From Pseudomonas sp. PDM04 (GTDB lineage Bacteria; Pseudomonadota; Gammaproteobacteria; Pseudomonadales; Pseudomonadaceae), in assembly GCF_014851765.1 (NCBI RefSeq), contig NZ_JACVAI010000002.1, positions 930,001 through 994,000 of the forward strand: a stretch of 64,000 nt of DNA. The letters are read 5' to 3'. The position numbers were made by a program, and so were the translations under genes. Below, piece by piece: positions 37,083-44,859 of the stretch (position 1 is the stretch's first letter; each line of letters opens with the position of its first letter). Below the pieces are notes generated by a model. It searched no databases and was not told the DNA's origin. It was given only the letters and a program-made list of their open reading frames with translations.

Positions 37083-38696
37083 ATGCCCCATTACTGCCTG
37101 ACGCTGGACAGCGTTGCCTTTTCCCTGCCCGATGGCCGGGCCGTCTTCTCCGACCTTTGCATTGAATTCGATCAGCAAGCCACCGGCCTGGTAGGCCGCA
37201 ACGGGGTCGGCAAGAGCCTGCTGGCACAGGTGCTGGCCGGTAAGCTCAAGCCCACCAGCGGCCGATGTTTGCGCGAAGGCTCTGTCCACTACCTGGCGCA
37301 GCAGATCGATCATCCGTCCGCCCTCAGCGTCGCCGGCCTGGCGGGTGTGGAACCGGTGCTGCAGGCACTGCAACGCATCGAAGCGGGCAGCATCGAGCCT
37401 GCGGACTTCGACCTCGTCGGTGATCGCTGGGATATCCGCCGGCGCCTGCAAGCCGAGCTGCAGGCCCATGGCCTTGGCCATCTCTCGCTGGAACAGCCCG
37501 TCCGTCATCTCAGTGGCGGCGAAGCCATGCGCGTGGCGCTGGTTGGTGCGTGGGTCGCCGACCCCGACCTGCTGATTCTCGATGAACCGACCAACCACCT
37601 CGATCATGCCAGTCGCCAGGCGTTCATGGCGCAATTGAGCCAATGGCCCAAAGGGTTGCTGGTGATCAGTCATGATCGGGCATTGCTGCGAAAGATGTCG
37701 CGCATCGTCGAACTGTCGACACTCGGCTTGCAGAGCTATGGCGGCAACTATGATTTTTATCGGCAGTGCAAGGCGCAGGAAAGTGAAAACGCCCTGCGGC
37801 AATTGCAACAGTGCAAGCACGAGCGCAAGCGTGGCGAGCGCGAGCTTGCCCAGCAGCGCGAACGACTGGAGCGTCGCCAGGCCCAGGGCAACCGAAACGC
37901 GCGCGAGGCCAATCAGGCGCCCATCCTGCTGGGCCGCCGCAAAGAGCAGAGCGAGCTCAGCCTGGGCAAATCCCGGGCCCAGGAGGCCGCCGCCCGCGAA
38001 CAGATGAACCTGCGCGTGCGCCAGGCGGCGCAACAGGTCGAGCGCGACGCGGCCATTCGTTTGCATTCGCCCCGGGACCCCGCCTCAAATCGACGTCAGG
38101 TCGCCAGACTCGATGCGCTACGCCTGCCCTTCCGGCCCGCGGGCGTTGGTGCGATCAAGCTGACGATTGGCGGCGGACAGCGTATCGGCCTGGTCGGCGA
38201 TAACGGCACTGGCAAATCCACCTTGCTGAAAGTTCTGGCCGGTCTGTTACCACCGCTGTCGGGCGCCTGTTCGGTGCAGGTGCCCTTCGCCTATCTGGAT
38301 CAACAGTGCGCAACCCTGGACCCGCACAGATCGGTGCTCGAACAGATGCTCGACAGCAACCGCAGCCTCAGCGAAGGCGAATGGCGCACTCGCCTGGCGC
38401 ACCTCGATCTGGACGCTGCAAAACTGCAACAACCCAGCGGCCTGCTCAGCGGTGGCGAACGCCTCAAGGCCGCCATGGCCTGTGTGCTGTACGCCGACGA
38501 ACCGGCGCAATTGTTGCTGCTGGACGAACCCGGCAACCATCTGGACCTGGCTTCGCTGGACGCACTGGAAGCCATGCTCGGGCAATTCCAGGGCACGCTG
38601 ATGATCGCTTCCCACGATGGTGACTTTCTCGAACGCTTGAAGCTCACCCATTACCTGCATCTACGCACCGACGGATGGGAATGGCAGCCCCTGTAG
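37083..38696 (+). CDS. ABC-F family ATPase
   Basis: A 537-residue soluble protein with two ABC modules and no membrane segments, the ABC-F arrangement. Start at 37083 (MPHYCLTLDSVAF). Module one has Walker A VGRNGVGKS, signature LSGGEAMRVAL and Walker B LLILDEPTNHLD; module two has VGDNGTGKST, LLSGGERLKAA and LLLLDEPGNHLD. Between them is a charged linker of about 80 residues rich in Arg/Gln/Glu that should reach into the ribosome E-site. The subfamily is not one I can name; it could be a housekeeping translation factor or a ribosome-protection factor. The 300 bases upstream hold no other gene. Confidence 0.85.
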   Translation: MPHYCLTLDSVAFSLPDGRAVFSDLCIEFDQQATGLVGRNGVGKSLLAQVLAGKLKPTSGRCLREGSVHYLAQQIDHPSALSVAGLAGVEPVLQALQRIEAGSIEPADFDLVGDRWDIRRRLQAELQAHGLGHLSLEQPVRHLSGGEAMRVALVGAWVADPDLLILDEPTNHLDHASRQAFMAQLSQWPKGLLVISHDRALLRKMSRIVELSTLGLQSYGGNYDFYRQCKAQESENALRQLQQCKHERKRGERELAQQRERLERRQAQGNRNAREANQAPILLGRRKEQSELSLGKSRAQEAAAREQMNLRVRQAAQQVERDAAIRLHSPRDPASNRRQVARLDALRLPFRPAGVGAIKLTIGGGQRIGLVGDNGTGKSTLLKVLAGLLPPLSGACSVQVPFAYLDQQCATLDPHRSVLEQMLDSNRSLSEGEWRTRLAHLDLDAAKLQQPSGLLSGGERLKAAMACVLYADEPAQLLLLDEPGNHLDLASLDALEAMLGQFQGTLMIASHDGDFLERLKLTHYLHLRTDGWEWQPL

Positions 38697-38714
38697 GTGC
38701 GGGCTTGCTCGCGA
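38694..38714. repeat. REP unit overlapping the ABC-F stop
   Basis: TAGGTGCGGGCTTGCTCGCG is a single REP half-unit that begins inside the ABC-F stop codon. A further degenerate GGGAGCG palindrome lies near 38,785-38,815. Together with the 230 bases that follow it fills the gap to the next gene; I see no gene in it. Confidence 0.7.
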
Positions 38715-38946
38715 AAAACGCTCGGCCGATGCGGGCATCCGACAGCCCGCATCATCGTTGACGACCCTCGTCGGAACGCCGCCCGGAGCAGGTGCGCTCC
38801 CACCGGGAGCGACACCATCGTGTAATGTCCTGCCTGCGCCCCCCGTGCTGTCATGGTTGGGCGGGCAGTCGGACCTGTGACCCTACATGGCCGCGTCCCC
38901 AGGATGTCCCACGCTCCGAATGGAGCCATCGATTTGCGAGGCTAAA

Positions 38947-39696
38947 ATGCTATTACCTCTGTCAACCTGGTCCGAGATCGAGCAATTTCTCGAACGCTCG
39001 CGCACCATCGTCATTCCCATCGGCTCGAATGAGCAGCACGGCCCGATCGGTTTGCTGGGCACCGACTGGATGTGCCCGGAGATCATCGCCCACCAGGCCC
39101 AGAGATCGGCGGATATTCTCATCGCCCCGACCTTCAATATCGGCATGGCCCAGCACCACCTCGGCTTCCCCGGGACCATTACCCTGCGCCCCTCGACCTT
39201 CATCGCCGCCATTGGCGACTGGACGCGCTCGCTGGTTGCCCACGGTTTCGAGAAAATCTTTTTCCTCAACGGCCATGGCGGCAACATTGCCTCGATCGAG
39301 GCCGCGTTCTCGGAGCTTTATGCCGAAGCCAGTTTCGCTCGCCGCCCGGCAGGGTTCTCGTTGAAGCTGTGTAACTGGTGGGACCTCGAAGGCGTTGCCG
39401 CGCTGGCCAACCAACAGTTCCCGACCGGCCACGGCATCCATGCCACCCCCTCCGAAATTGCCGTCACCCAGTGGGCCTACCCGGACTCGATCAAGTCGGC
39501 GCAGTACTCACCGCAGATTGCCAACTCCGGTCCGATCCGCGAAGCCCATGATTTCCGCGCACGCTTCCCCGATGGCCGGATGGGCTCGGACCCGGCCCAG
39601 GCGACGCCGGAAAAAGGCGGCCAACTGGTCATGCTGGCGGCACAAAGCCTGATTCGGGAACTGGATGCGTTCAGTCGTGAGCAACTTGCGCGCTAA
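38947..39696 (+). CDS. Creatininase-family protein
   Basis: A 249-residue metallo-amidohydrolase of the creatininase family. The start at 38947 (MLLPLSTWSEIEQFLERS) follows GCGAGGC. The metal-binding motifs are present in order: SNEQHGP (Glu and His), GTDW (Asp), NGHGGN (His) and a distal Glu in PSEIAVTQW. The family includes creatinine amidohydrolase and MftE, so the chemistry is likely amide hydrolysis or peptide trimming, but the substrate is not visible. No mycofactocin genes lie nearby. Confidence 0.85.
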   Translation: MLLPLSTWSEIEQFLERSRTIVIPIGSNEQHGPIGLLGTDWMCPEIIAHQAQRSADILIAPTFNIGMAQHHLGFPGTITLRPSTFIAAIGDWTRSLVAHGFEKIFFLNGHGGNIASIEAAFSELYAEASFARRPAGFSLKLCNWWDLEGVAALANQQFPTGHGIHATPSEIAVTQWAYPDSIKSAQYSPQIANSGPIREAHDFRARFPDGRMGSDPAQATPEKGGQLVMLAAQSLIRELDAFSREQLAR

Positions 39697-39771
39697 CGTC
39701 GACTGCACTGATCGGCGCCAGCTAACAAGCGCTAACACCGCATAACTGGTGATCCCGGCACTGAGGCATCA

Positions 39772-39852
39772 CTCTTGAGCCTGACCACTGCACGCATGGC
39801 CACTGCGGCTTCCTGCCGTTGACCATGACCAGTTGAACCGATGGCTCAAGAG
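39772..39852 (+). promoter_or_regulatory. Long-range hairpin that could hide the ribosome site of the sigma-like gene
   Basis: CTCTTGAGCC (39772-39781) is perfectly complementary to GGCTCAAGAG (39843-39852). The right arm overlaps the ribosome site AGAGGG of the gene starting at 39863. If transcribed, the ten-base-pair stem, closing a 61-base loop, would occlude ribosome entry. Confidence 0.5.
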
Positions 39853-39862
39853 GGATCCGATC

Positions 39863-40261
39863 ATGGCCAAACACTATTGCGGCAGCTGCCTGGACGGAGT
39901 CCACCGCCCGGGAAATGACGAACTGCGTGCATTGATGGCCGATGTCTTCGAAAATGACACGCCGGCATCCCTGCAACTGATCGCCACGGTGACGCCCTTG
40001 TTGCAGGCGTTTTTCGAGGGGCAGGTCCAGGCCGCCCGGGTCGGGCGCGACAGTGTCGAGCCCCTGGTTCAACAAGCGTTCATGGCGCTGCATCGACGCC
40101 GCGCCGACTACGATTCGAACACGCCCTTTCGCGCATGGCTGATTGAAAACGCCCGCGACACCCTGCTTGAGCACTTGCGCAGCCAGCGCGGCGAACAAGC
40201 CACCCCGCCTCTGGCCAGCCCACCTTCACTCGAACGTCATCCAGCCCCGCGGGCCATTTGA
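39863..40261 (+). CDS. Sigma-70 region-2-like protein without region 4
   Basis: A 132-residue protein starting at 39863 (MAKHYCGSCLDGVHRPGNDE) after GAGGGATCC. Residues about 55-115 (VEPLVQQAFMALHRRRADYD, then FRAWLIENARDTLLEHLRSQ) resemble region 2 of ECF sigma factors, which melts DNA at the -10. The region 4 that binds the -35 is missing, and there is a Cys-X-X-Cys pair at residues 6 and 9. It ends 40 bases before the Ohr gene and is probably co-transcribed with it. It may be a decoy or anti-sigma-like regulator; an alternative is a truncated relic of a sigma gene. Confidence 0.6.
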   Translation: MAKHYCGSCLDGVHRPGNDELRALMADVFENDTPASLQLIATVTPLLQAFFEGQVQAARVGRDSVEPLVQQAFMALHRRRADYDSNTPFRAWLIENARDTLLEHLRSQRGEQATPPLASPPSLERHPAPRAI

Positions 40262-40301
40262 AGCCCCCCCGAATGCCATCCGCGCCTGCCAGGAAATGTC
40301 C

Positions 40302-40724
40302 ATGATCCGCATCGAAAAGGTCCTCTACACCGGCCACACCCATACGACCGGGGGCCGTGAAGGGAGAGGACGCAGCCAGGACGGTCGTCTGGACCTCAAG
40401 CTGTCCGCGCCCGGAGCACCTGGCCAGGGCACGAATCCGGAACAGCTGTTTGCGGTTGGCTGGTCGGCCTGTTTTCTGGGGTCCTTGCGTCACGCTTGCA
40501 ACGCTCGAAAAATACGCTTTCCGGTAAACGCCGCCGTCGATGCACAGATTGATCTGGTGCACGGTGAACAGGGGTTTTTCCTGCAAGCACGCCTGGCCGT
40601 CTCACTGCCTGACATAGCACCGGATATCGCCCGACAGCTTATCGATGCGGCCCACCAGAACTGCCCTTATTCCAAAGCCACCCGCAGCAACATCGACGTC
40701 GACATCGCCCTCGCCCTCGCCTGA
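40302..40724 (+). CDS. Organic hydroperoxide resistance protein (Ohr/OsmC family), copy 1
   Basis: Ohr reduces organic (fatty acid) hydroperoxides with a pair of thiols and lipoylated proteins as reductant. The 140-residue product starts at 40302, seven bases after AGGA. The two redox cysteines are Cys57 (WSACF) and Cys121 (NCPYS), with the Glu in NPEQLF as the partner residue. It matches the Ohr subgroup rather than OsmC. A second copy lies at 47917. It follows the sigma-like gene and is upstream of a large ATPase regulator, suggesting control by that regulator. Confidence 0.9.
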   Translation: MIRIEKVLYTGHTHTTGGREGRGRSQDGRLDLKLSAPGAPGQGTNPEQLFAVGWSACFLGSLRHACNARKIRFPVNAAVDAQIDLVHGEQGFFLQARLAVSLPDIAPDIARQLIDAAHQNCPYSKATRSNIDVDIALALA

Positions 40725-40881
40725 TCTTCCGCCGCGCCCCCCGCCCGCGCCATGCTCCGATCCGTCACGCCCGCCTGACGGTATTGGAGCACTTGAACGT
40801 TGAATCAAAACACCTATCATGCAGACTTGCGCGCGCCTTCTTTTGCAGCGAAAACACAGACCCTTTCAGAGAGCGTTCCTT

Positions 40882-43779
40882 GTGGAGTCCGTCCCAGACG
40901 ATTTGCATGAATCCCTGAACCTGCAACTCGCCTTCGGGCCCTTCTGCGTCACACCGGGCAAGCGCCTGCTCACCAAAAACGGCAGCGCGGTGGACATTGG
41001 CGGGCGGGCCCTGGACTTGCTGATTGCGCTGCTCGAGCGCCCCGGTCGAGTGCTGTCCAAGCACGAGCTGATCAAACAGGTCTGGCCCAACATCGTGGTC
41101 TCCGAAGGCAGCCTGCGTTTTCACATGACCGGCTTGCGCAAGATCCTCGGCGATGGAGAAGACGGGGCGCGCTACATCTCCACGCAGGTAGGCGTCGGCT
41201 ACGCCTTCGTCGCCCCTATCGAACGCCTGCAGTCCGATCCGCGCCTGACCACCCGCCCGGTTCTCCCGCACCGGGAACCAGGCAAGCGCCCGGTCAGTGG
41301 CGTCGGTGACCTGCCGGTGCGGGCCCGACTGGTCGGTCGCGACGAGGACGCGCAAATGCTCGTCGATCGTCTGCAGGAACCCAAGCTTTTCACCGTCGTC
41401 GGCCCCGGCGGGGTCGGCAAGACCAGCCTGGCGATCGAGGTCGGCCACCGGATCTGTGCCGGGCACGATGAACGCGTGCGCTTCATCGACCTCGCCCAGG
41501 TCGAAGACGCCACCCTGGTGACCTCGTCGCTGGCCGCTGCGCTGGGTATTTCCGTGCAGGCCGAAGATCCGCTGCACGTGCTGCTGGCGCATCTGCGGGA
41601 ACGCAAGCGGGTATTGATCATCGACAACTGCGAGCACCTCATCGATGCCGTTTCGGCACTCGTCGAGCGGATCCGGGAGGCGGCGCCCGACGTCGCGCTG
41701 CTGGCCACCAGCCGCGAACCCCTGCGTGCCTTGGGCGAACATGTGCATTGGCTCAGTCCGCTGGGCTTTCCCGGTGAGTCACAGACGCTGGACGCCGACG
41801 AGTTGCTGGCGTTCCCGGCGGTGAAGCTGTTCGTCGAACGCGCCTCGTCGGGCAATGCGTCACTGCTGCTGGAACCCGGCGATGCGCAGCGGGTTGCCGA
41901 CATGTGTCGACGTCTCGAGGGCATGGCGCTGCCAATCGAACTGGCGGCCATGCGTGTCGCCACGCACGGGGTACAAGCCACCCACGCACTGCTTGGAGAG
42001 CGGTTTTCCCTGGGCTGGTCAGGGCGGCGAACGGCGTTGCCACGCCACCAGACACTGCGCGCGATGCTCGACTGGAGCTACGCCCTGCTGTGCGCCAGCG
42101 AGCACCTCGTGTTTGATCGGCTGGCGATTTTCGTCGGGCCGTTTTCGCTTGAAGCCGCCTCACAGATTCTCGCTGACGGACACATCGACTCGGTCAGCGC
42201 CGCCGCAGCGCTGGATGAATTGGCGGCAAAGGGGCTGGTCGCCGTCGATCACAGCGACGCCATGGCGACCTATCGCCTGCTGGAGATGACCCGCGCCTAT
42301 GCCCGGGAAAAACTCGCCGAACGCGGCGAGGCCGAGGCACATGCCCTGGCCTTCCGGCACGCCGCTTATTTCACCGGGCTGCTCGATCATCTGGGCACGA
42401 CGCCCAGGGAGATTTATGAGCGCTGTTCGCGCCTCGCCAGCCAGCTGGGCAATATCAGGAGTGCGCTGGAGTGGAGTTTCGGCCCCCAGGGCGATCCGGG
42501 ACTCGCGCTGCCATTGGCCGCAGCCAGTGCTCCCCTGTTCCTGCATTTCTCATTGATGGTCGAATGCCGGGCCTGGTGTTCCCGGGCAACCGAACTGCTG
42601 GAGCTGGGTTACTTCGGCACGCCGACTGAAATGGAATTGCAGGCCGCCCTGGGGTTGGTGCTGATGTTCACCCGTGGCAACAGCGAAGCCGCGCAAACAG
42701 CATTGCTGAGGGCGCTGGACATTGCCCAGGCACTTGGCGATCACTGGTCGCAACTGCGGGTGCTCGGGCGACTGCAGATATTTTCCGAACGCATTGGCGA
42801 CTTCCCCTCGTCGCTGACCTGGGCCGAGAAAGCCGTGGACGTGAGCAACGAGATCGGCAAGCCCGAGGCCATCGCCGTGGCCGCCTCGTTGGCCGGCATT
42901 TGCCACCACCTGCTCGGCAATCAGCGTCTCGCTCGCCAGGAGCTGGAAAGATCTCTGCGCCACAGCTTGCCGTCCGAACGCAGCAGCACCGTTCATTACG
43001 GTTTCGACCATCGTAACCGCACCGGCCTGGCGCTGGCGCGCACGCTGTGGCTGCTGGGCTTTCCCGATCAGGCCCGGCAGTGGGCCGAGCAGGTCGAGGC
43101 CGAGGCTGCCGCACTGGATCACTCGGTGACCTATTGCATCGCCCTGGTCTGGACACTGTGCATCTACATCTGGACCGGCGATCTGGACAAGGCCGCGGCG
43201 AGTCTCGACACGTTCAGCAAAATTGCCGAGGCGAATGCCCTGGCGCCCTATGTCGCGGCAACCCTGGGCGTGCAAGGGGCCATTGCGATCCGCGCCGGGC
43301 AGCCAGGCAACGCGGTGGCCTTGCTCGAGGAAAGCCTGGCGCGCCTCCAGGGCATGCGTTACGAACTGCTGACCACCTCCTTCGAAATGTCACTGATCGA
43401 AGGCCTGGTGTTGAACGGCCAGCACGAAAAAGCGCTTGGGCAGGCCGAGCGCACCATCCACCATTGCCGCCAGAGTGGCGACGCTTATGCGCTCCCCGAA
43501 CTGCTGCGCATCAAGGCGAACATTCTCAGGACCCTGGAGCCTGCCAACCCCGTCGTGAGCGAGAACATGCTCATGGAGTCGATCACGCTGAGCCGCCAGC
43601 AGGGCGCCCGATCCTGGGAACTGAGAACCTCGATGGACCTCGCTCGTCTGTGGCTGGAACAGGAAAAAACCGCGCAGGCCAGGGAGCTGCTGAGCGCCTG
43701 TCGCGAGCAGATGTGCGAGGGCCATGACAGCCTCGACAGGCGGCAGCTGGAAATACTCTGGCACAGCGTGCCGAAGTGA
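40882..43779 (+). CDS. Winged-helix/STAND ATPase transcriptional regulator with TPR-like C-terminus
   Basis: A 965-residue cytoplasmic regulator; I start at a GTG (40882) after AGAGAGCG, but an ATG at 40819 is possible. Residues about 15-105 form an OmpR/PhoB-type winged helix (GGRALDLLIALLERPGRVLS). A STAND/NB-ARC ATPase follows with Walker A VGPGGVGKTS (about 175), Walker B RVLIIDNCEH and the sensor arginine in LLATSREPL. The last 400 residues are helical repeats of TPR type. Such proteins act as ligand- and ATP-gated switches. It lies between the Ohr gene (upstream) and the convergent response regulators. The target is not known. Confidence 0.85.
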   Translation: MESVPDDLHESLNLQLAFGPFCVTPGKRLLTKNGSAVDIGGRALDLLIALLERPGRVLSKHELIKQVWPNIVVSEGSLRFHMTGLRKILGDGEDGARYISTQVGVGYAFVAPIERLQSDPRLTTRPVLPHREPGKRPVSGVGDLPVRARLVGRDEDAQMLVDRLQEPKLFTVVGPGGVGKTSLAIEVGHRICAGHDERVRFIDLAQVEDATLVTSSLAAALGISVQAEDPLHVLLAHLRERKRVLIIDNCEHLIDAVSALVERIREAAPDVALLATSREPLRALGEHVHWLSPLGFPGESQTLDADELLAFPAVKLFVERASSGNASLLLEPGDAQRVADMCRRLEGMALPIELAAMRVATHGVQATHALLGERFSLGWSGRRTALPRHQTLRAMLDWSYALLCASEHLVFDRLAIFVGPFSLEAASQILADGHIDSVSAAAALDELAAKGLVAVDHSDAMATYRLLEMTRAYAREKLAERGEAEAHALAFRHAAYFTGLLDHLGTTPREIYERCSRLASQLGNIRSALEWSFGPQGDPGLALPLAAASAPLFLHFSLMVECRAWCSRATELLELGYFGTPTEMELQAALGLVLMFTRGNSEAAQTALLRALDIAQALGDHWSQLRVLGRLQIFSERIGDFPSSLTWAEKAVDVSNEIGKPEAIAVAASLAGICHHLLGNQRLARQELERSLRHSLPSERSSTVHYGFDHRNRTGLALARTLWLLGFPDQARQWAEQVEAEAAALDHSVTYCIALVWTLCIYIWTGDLDKAAASLDTFSKIAEANALAPYVAATLGVQGAIAIRAGQPGNAVALLEESLARLQGMRYELLTTSFEMSLIEGLVLNGQHEKALGQAERTIHHCRQSGDAYALPELLRIKANILRTLEPANPVVSENMLMESITLSRQQGARSWELRTSMDLARLWLEQEKTAQARELLSACREQMCEGHDSLDRRQLEILWHSVPK

Positions 43780-43792
43780 TCGGCACGCCGAC

Positions 43793-44491
43793 TCAATCGG
43801 CCTGAGGCGAAAGCTGCGCGACCTTTTTCACCAGGTCGGCCAGGGAGCGCGCCTTCATCTTGCGCATGACCTTGCCGCGATGGGCCTTGACCGTGATTTC
43901 GCTGATGCCCAGGTCCGAGGCGATGACCTTGTTCATGCACCCCGCCACGACCATGCCCAGGACCTCCTGCTCACGGGGGGTCAAGGTCGCGTGGGCCTCG
44001 CGCAAGACACGCAGGTCGCCCTCCCGGTCCAGTGCGACACGACTGCTCTGCAAGGCATCGGCGATGGCGGTGAGCAGGACTTCATCGTCGAACGGCTTGG
44101 TCAGGAACTCCACCGCCCCGGCCTTCATGGCCCGTACCGAGCGCGGCACATCGCCGTAACCGGTGATGAAGATGATCGGTATTCTCGGGCGGTCACCGGC
44201 GATCGCGTTCTGCAGGTCCAGCCCGTTGAAATCCGGCAGGTTGATATCGAGCACCAGGCAACTGGGCACCGGTGGTCGGGGGTGGGCGAGGAAAGCCTGT
44301 GCGGAGTCGAACAATTGCGCTCGCCACTGGGCGTGGCCGATCAGCAGTTCCAGCGACTCGCGCACGGAAACATCGTCGTCGACCACGAACACGATGGGCG
44401 TGCCTTGCGTCGCGGTGCTGGCCTGATCCGGGGCTGACAGGTTATTGGCATTCAACAGAGCAGTCTCCTCGTGGATTTGATCAGCGCTCAA
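43793..44491 (-). CDS. FixJ-type response regulator (REC + LuxR HTH)
   Basis: A 232-residue response regulator with an N-terminal receiver (about 32-150, phospho-acceptor Asp in SCLVLDINLPD) and a C-terminal LuxR helix-turn-helix (about 165-225, LTPREQEVLGMVVAGCMNKV). It resembles FixJ. The proposed start TTG at 44491 overlaps the previous stop by four bases; a TTG at 44455, nine bases after GAGGAG, is an alternative. It is the third gene of the kinase-receiver-regulator operon on the minus strand and is convergent with the STAND regulator. Confidence 0.88.
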   Translation of the reverse strand: MSADQIHEETALLNANNLSAPDQASTATQGTPIVFVVDDDVSVRESLELLIGHAQWRAQLFDSAQAFLAHPRPPVPSCLVLDINLPDFNGLDLQNAIAGDRPRIPIIFITGYGDVPRSVRAMKAGAVEFLTKPFDDEVLLTAIADALQSSRVALDREGDLRVLREAHATLTPREQEVLGMVVAGCMNKVIASDLGISEITVKAHRGKVMRKMKARSLADLVKKVAQLSPQAD

Positions 44492-44859
44492 CTGACCGGC
44501 AACGCGGCGCTAAGGGCCTTGAGCAGTTCCGCCTCGCTGAACGGCTTCAGCAGGCAGTCCACCGCGCCCTGGCTCATCAGGAACGGGCGCTGCCCGGCAT
44601 CGCCCAGCGCGGTGATGAAGATGATCGGGATCGTGTAACGCTGCGAGGCGAGCACCTTTTGCAACTCCGGACCGGACATGCCAGGCATGGCGACGTCCAG
44701 GATCAGGCACCGTGTCAGTTCAAGATACTCGGACGCCAGAAAGGCCTGTGCCGACGAAAAGGCCTGCACCGCAAAACCGAATTCCCTGAGCAGATCGGGC
44801 AACGCCTCGCGTACGGACTCGTCGTCGTCAACCACTGCTATGAGCAAAGGCTTGTCCAT
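44488..44859 (-). CDS. Single-domain receiver protein
   Basis: A 123-residue CheY-like receiver with no output domain. It contains the acidic pocket DDDE, the phospho-acceptor Asp in CLILDVAMPG, the Thr in IFITALG and the Lys in LLKPFSE. The start is the ATG at 44859, six bases after GAGGG, overlapping the kinase stop by one base (TGATG). Its tight coupling to the kinase and to the FixJ-like regulator suggests it modulates phosphate flow between them. Confidence 0.88.
   Translation of the reverse strand: MDKPLLIAVVDDDESVREALPDLLREFGFAVQAFSSAQAFLASEYLELTRCLILDVAMPGMSGPELQKVLASQRYTIPIIFITALGDAGQRPFLMSQGAVDCLLKPFSEAELLKALSAALPVS

Noticed and set aside
38785..38815. GGGAGCG-rich palindrome considered as a second REPIN
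   Set aside because: Only one arm matches the REP core; too degenerate to call with confidence.
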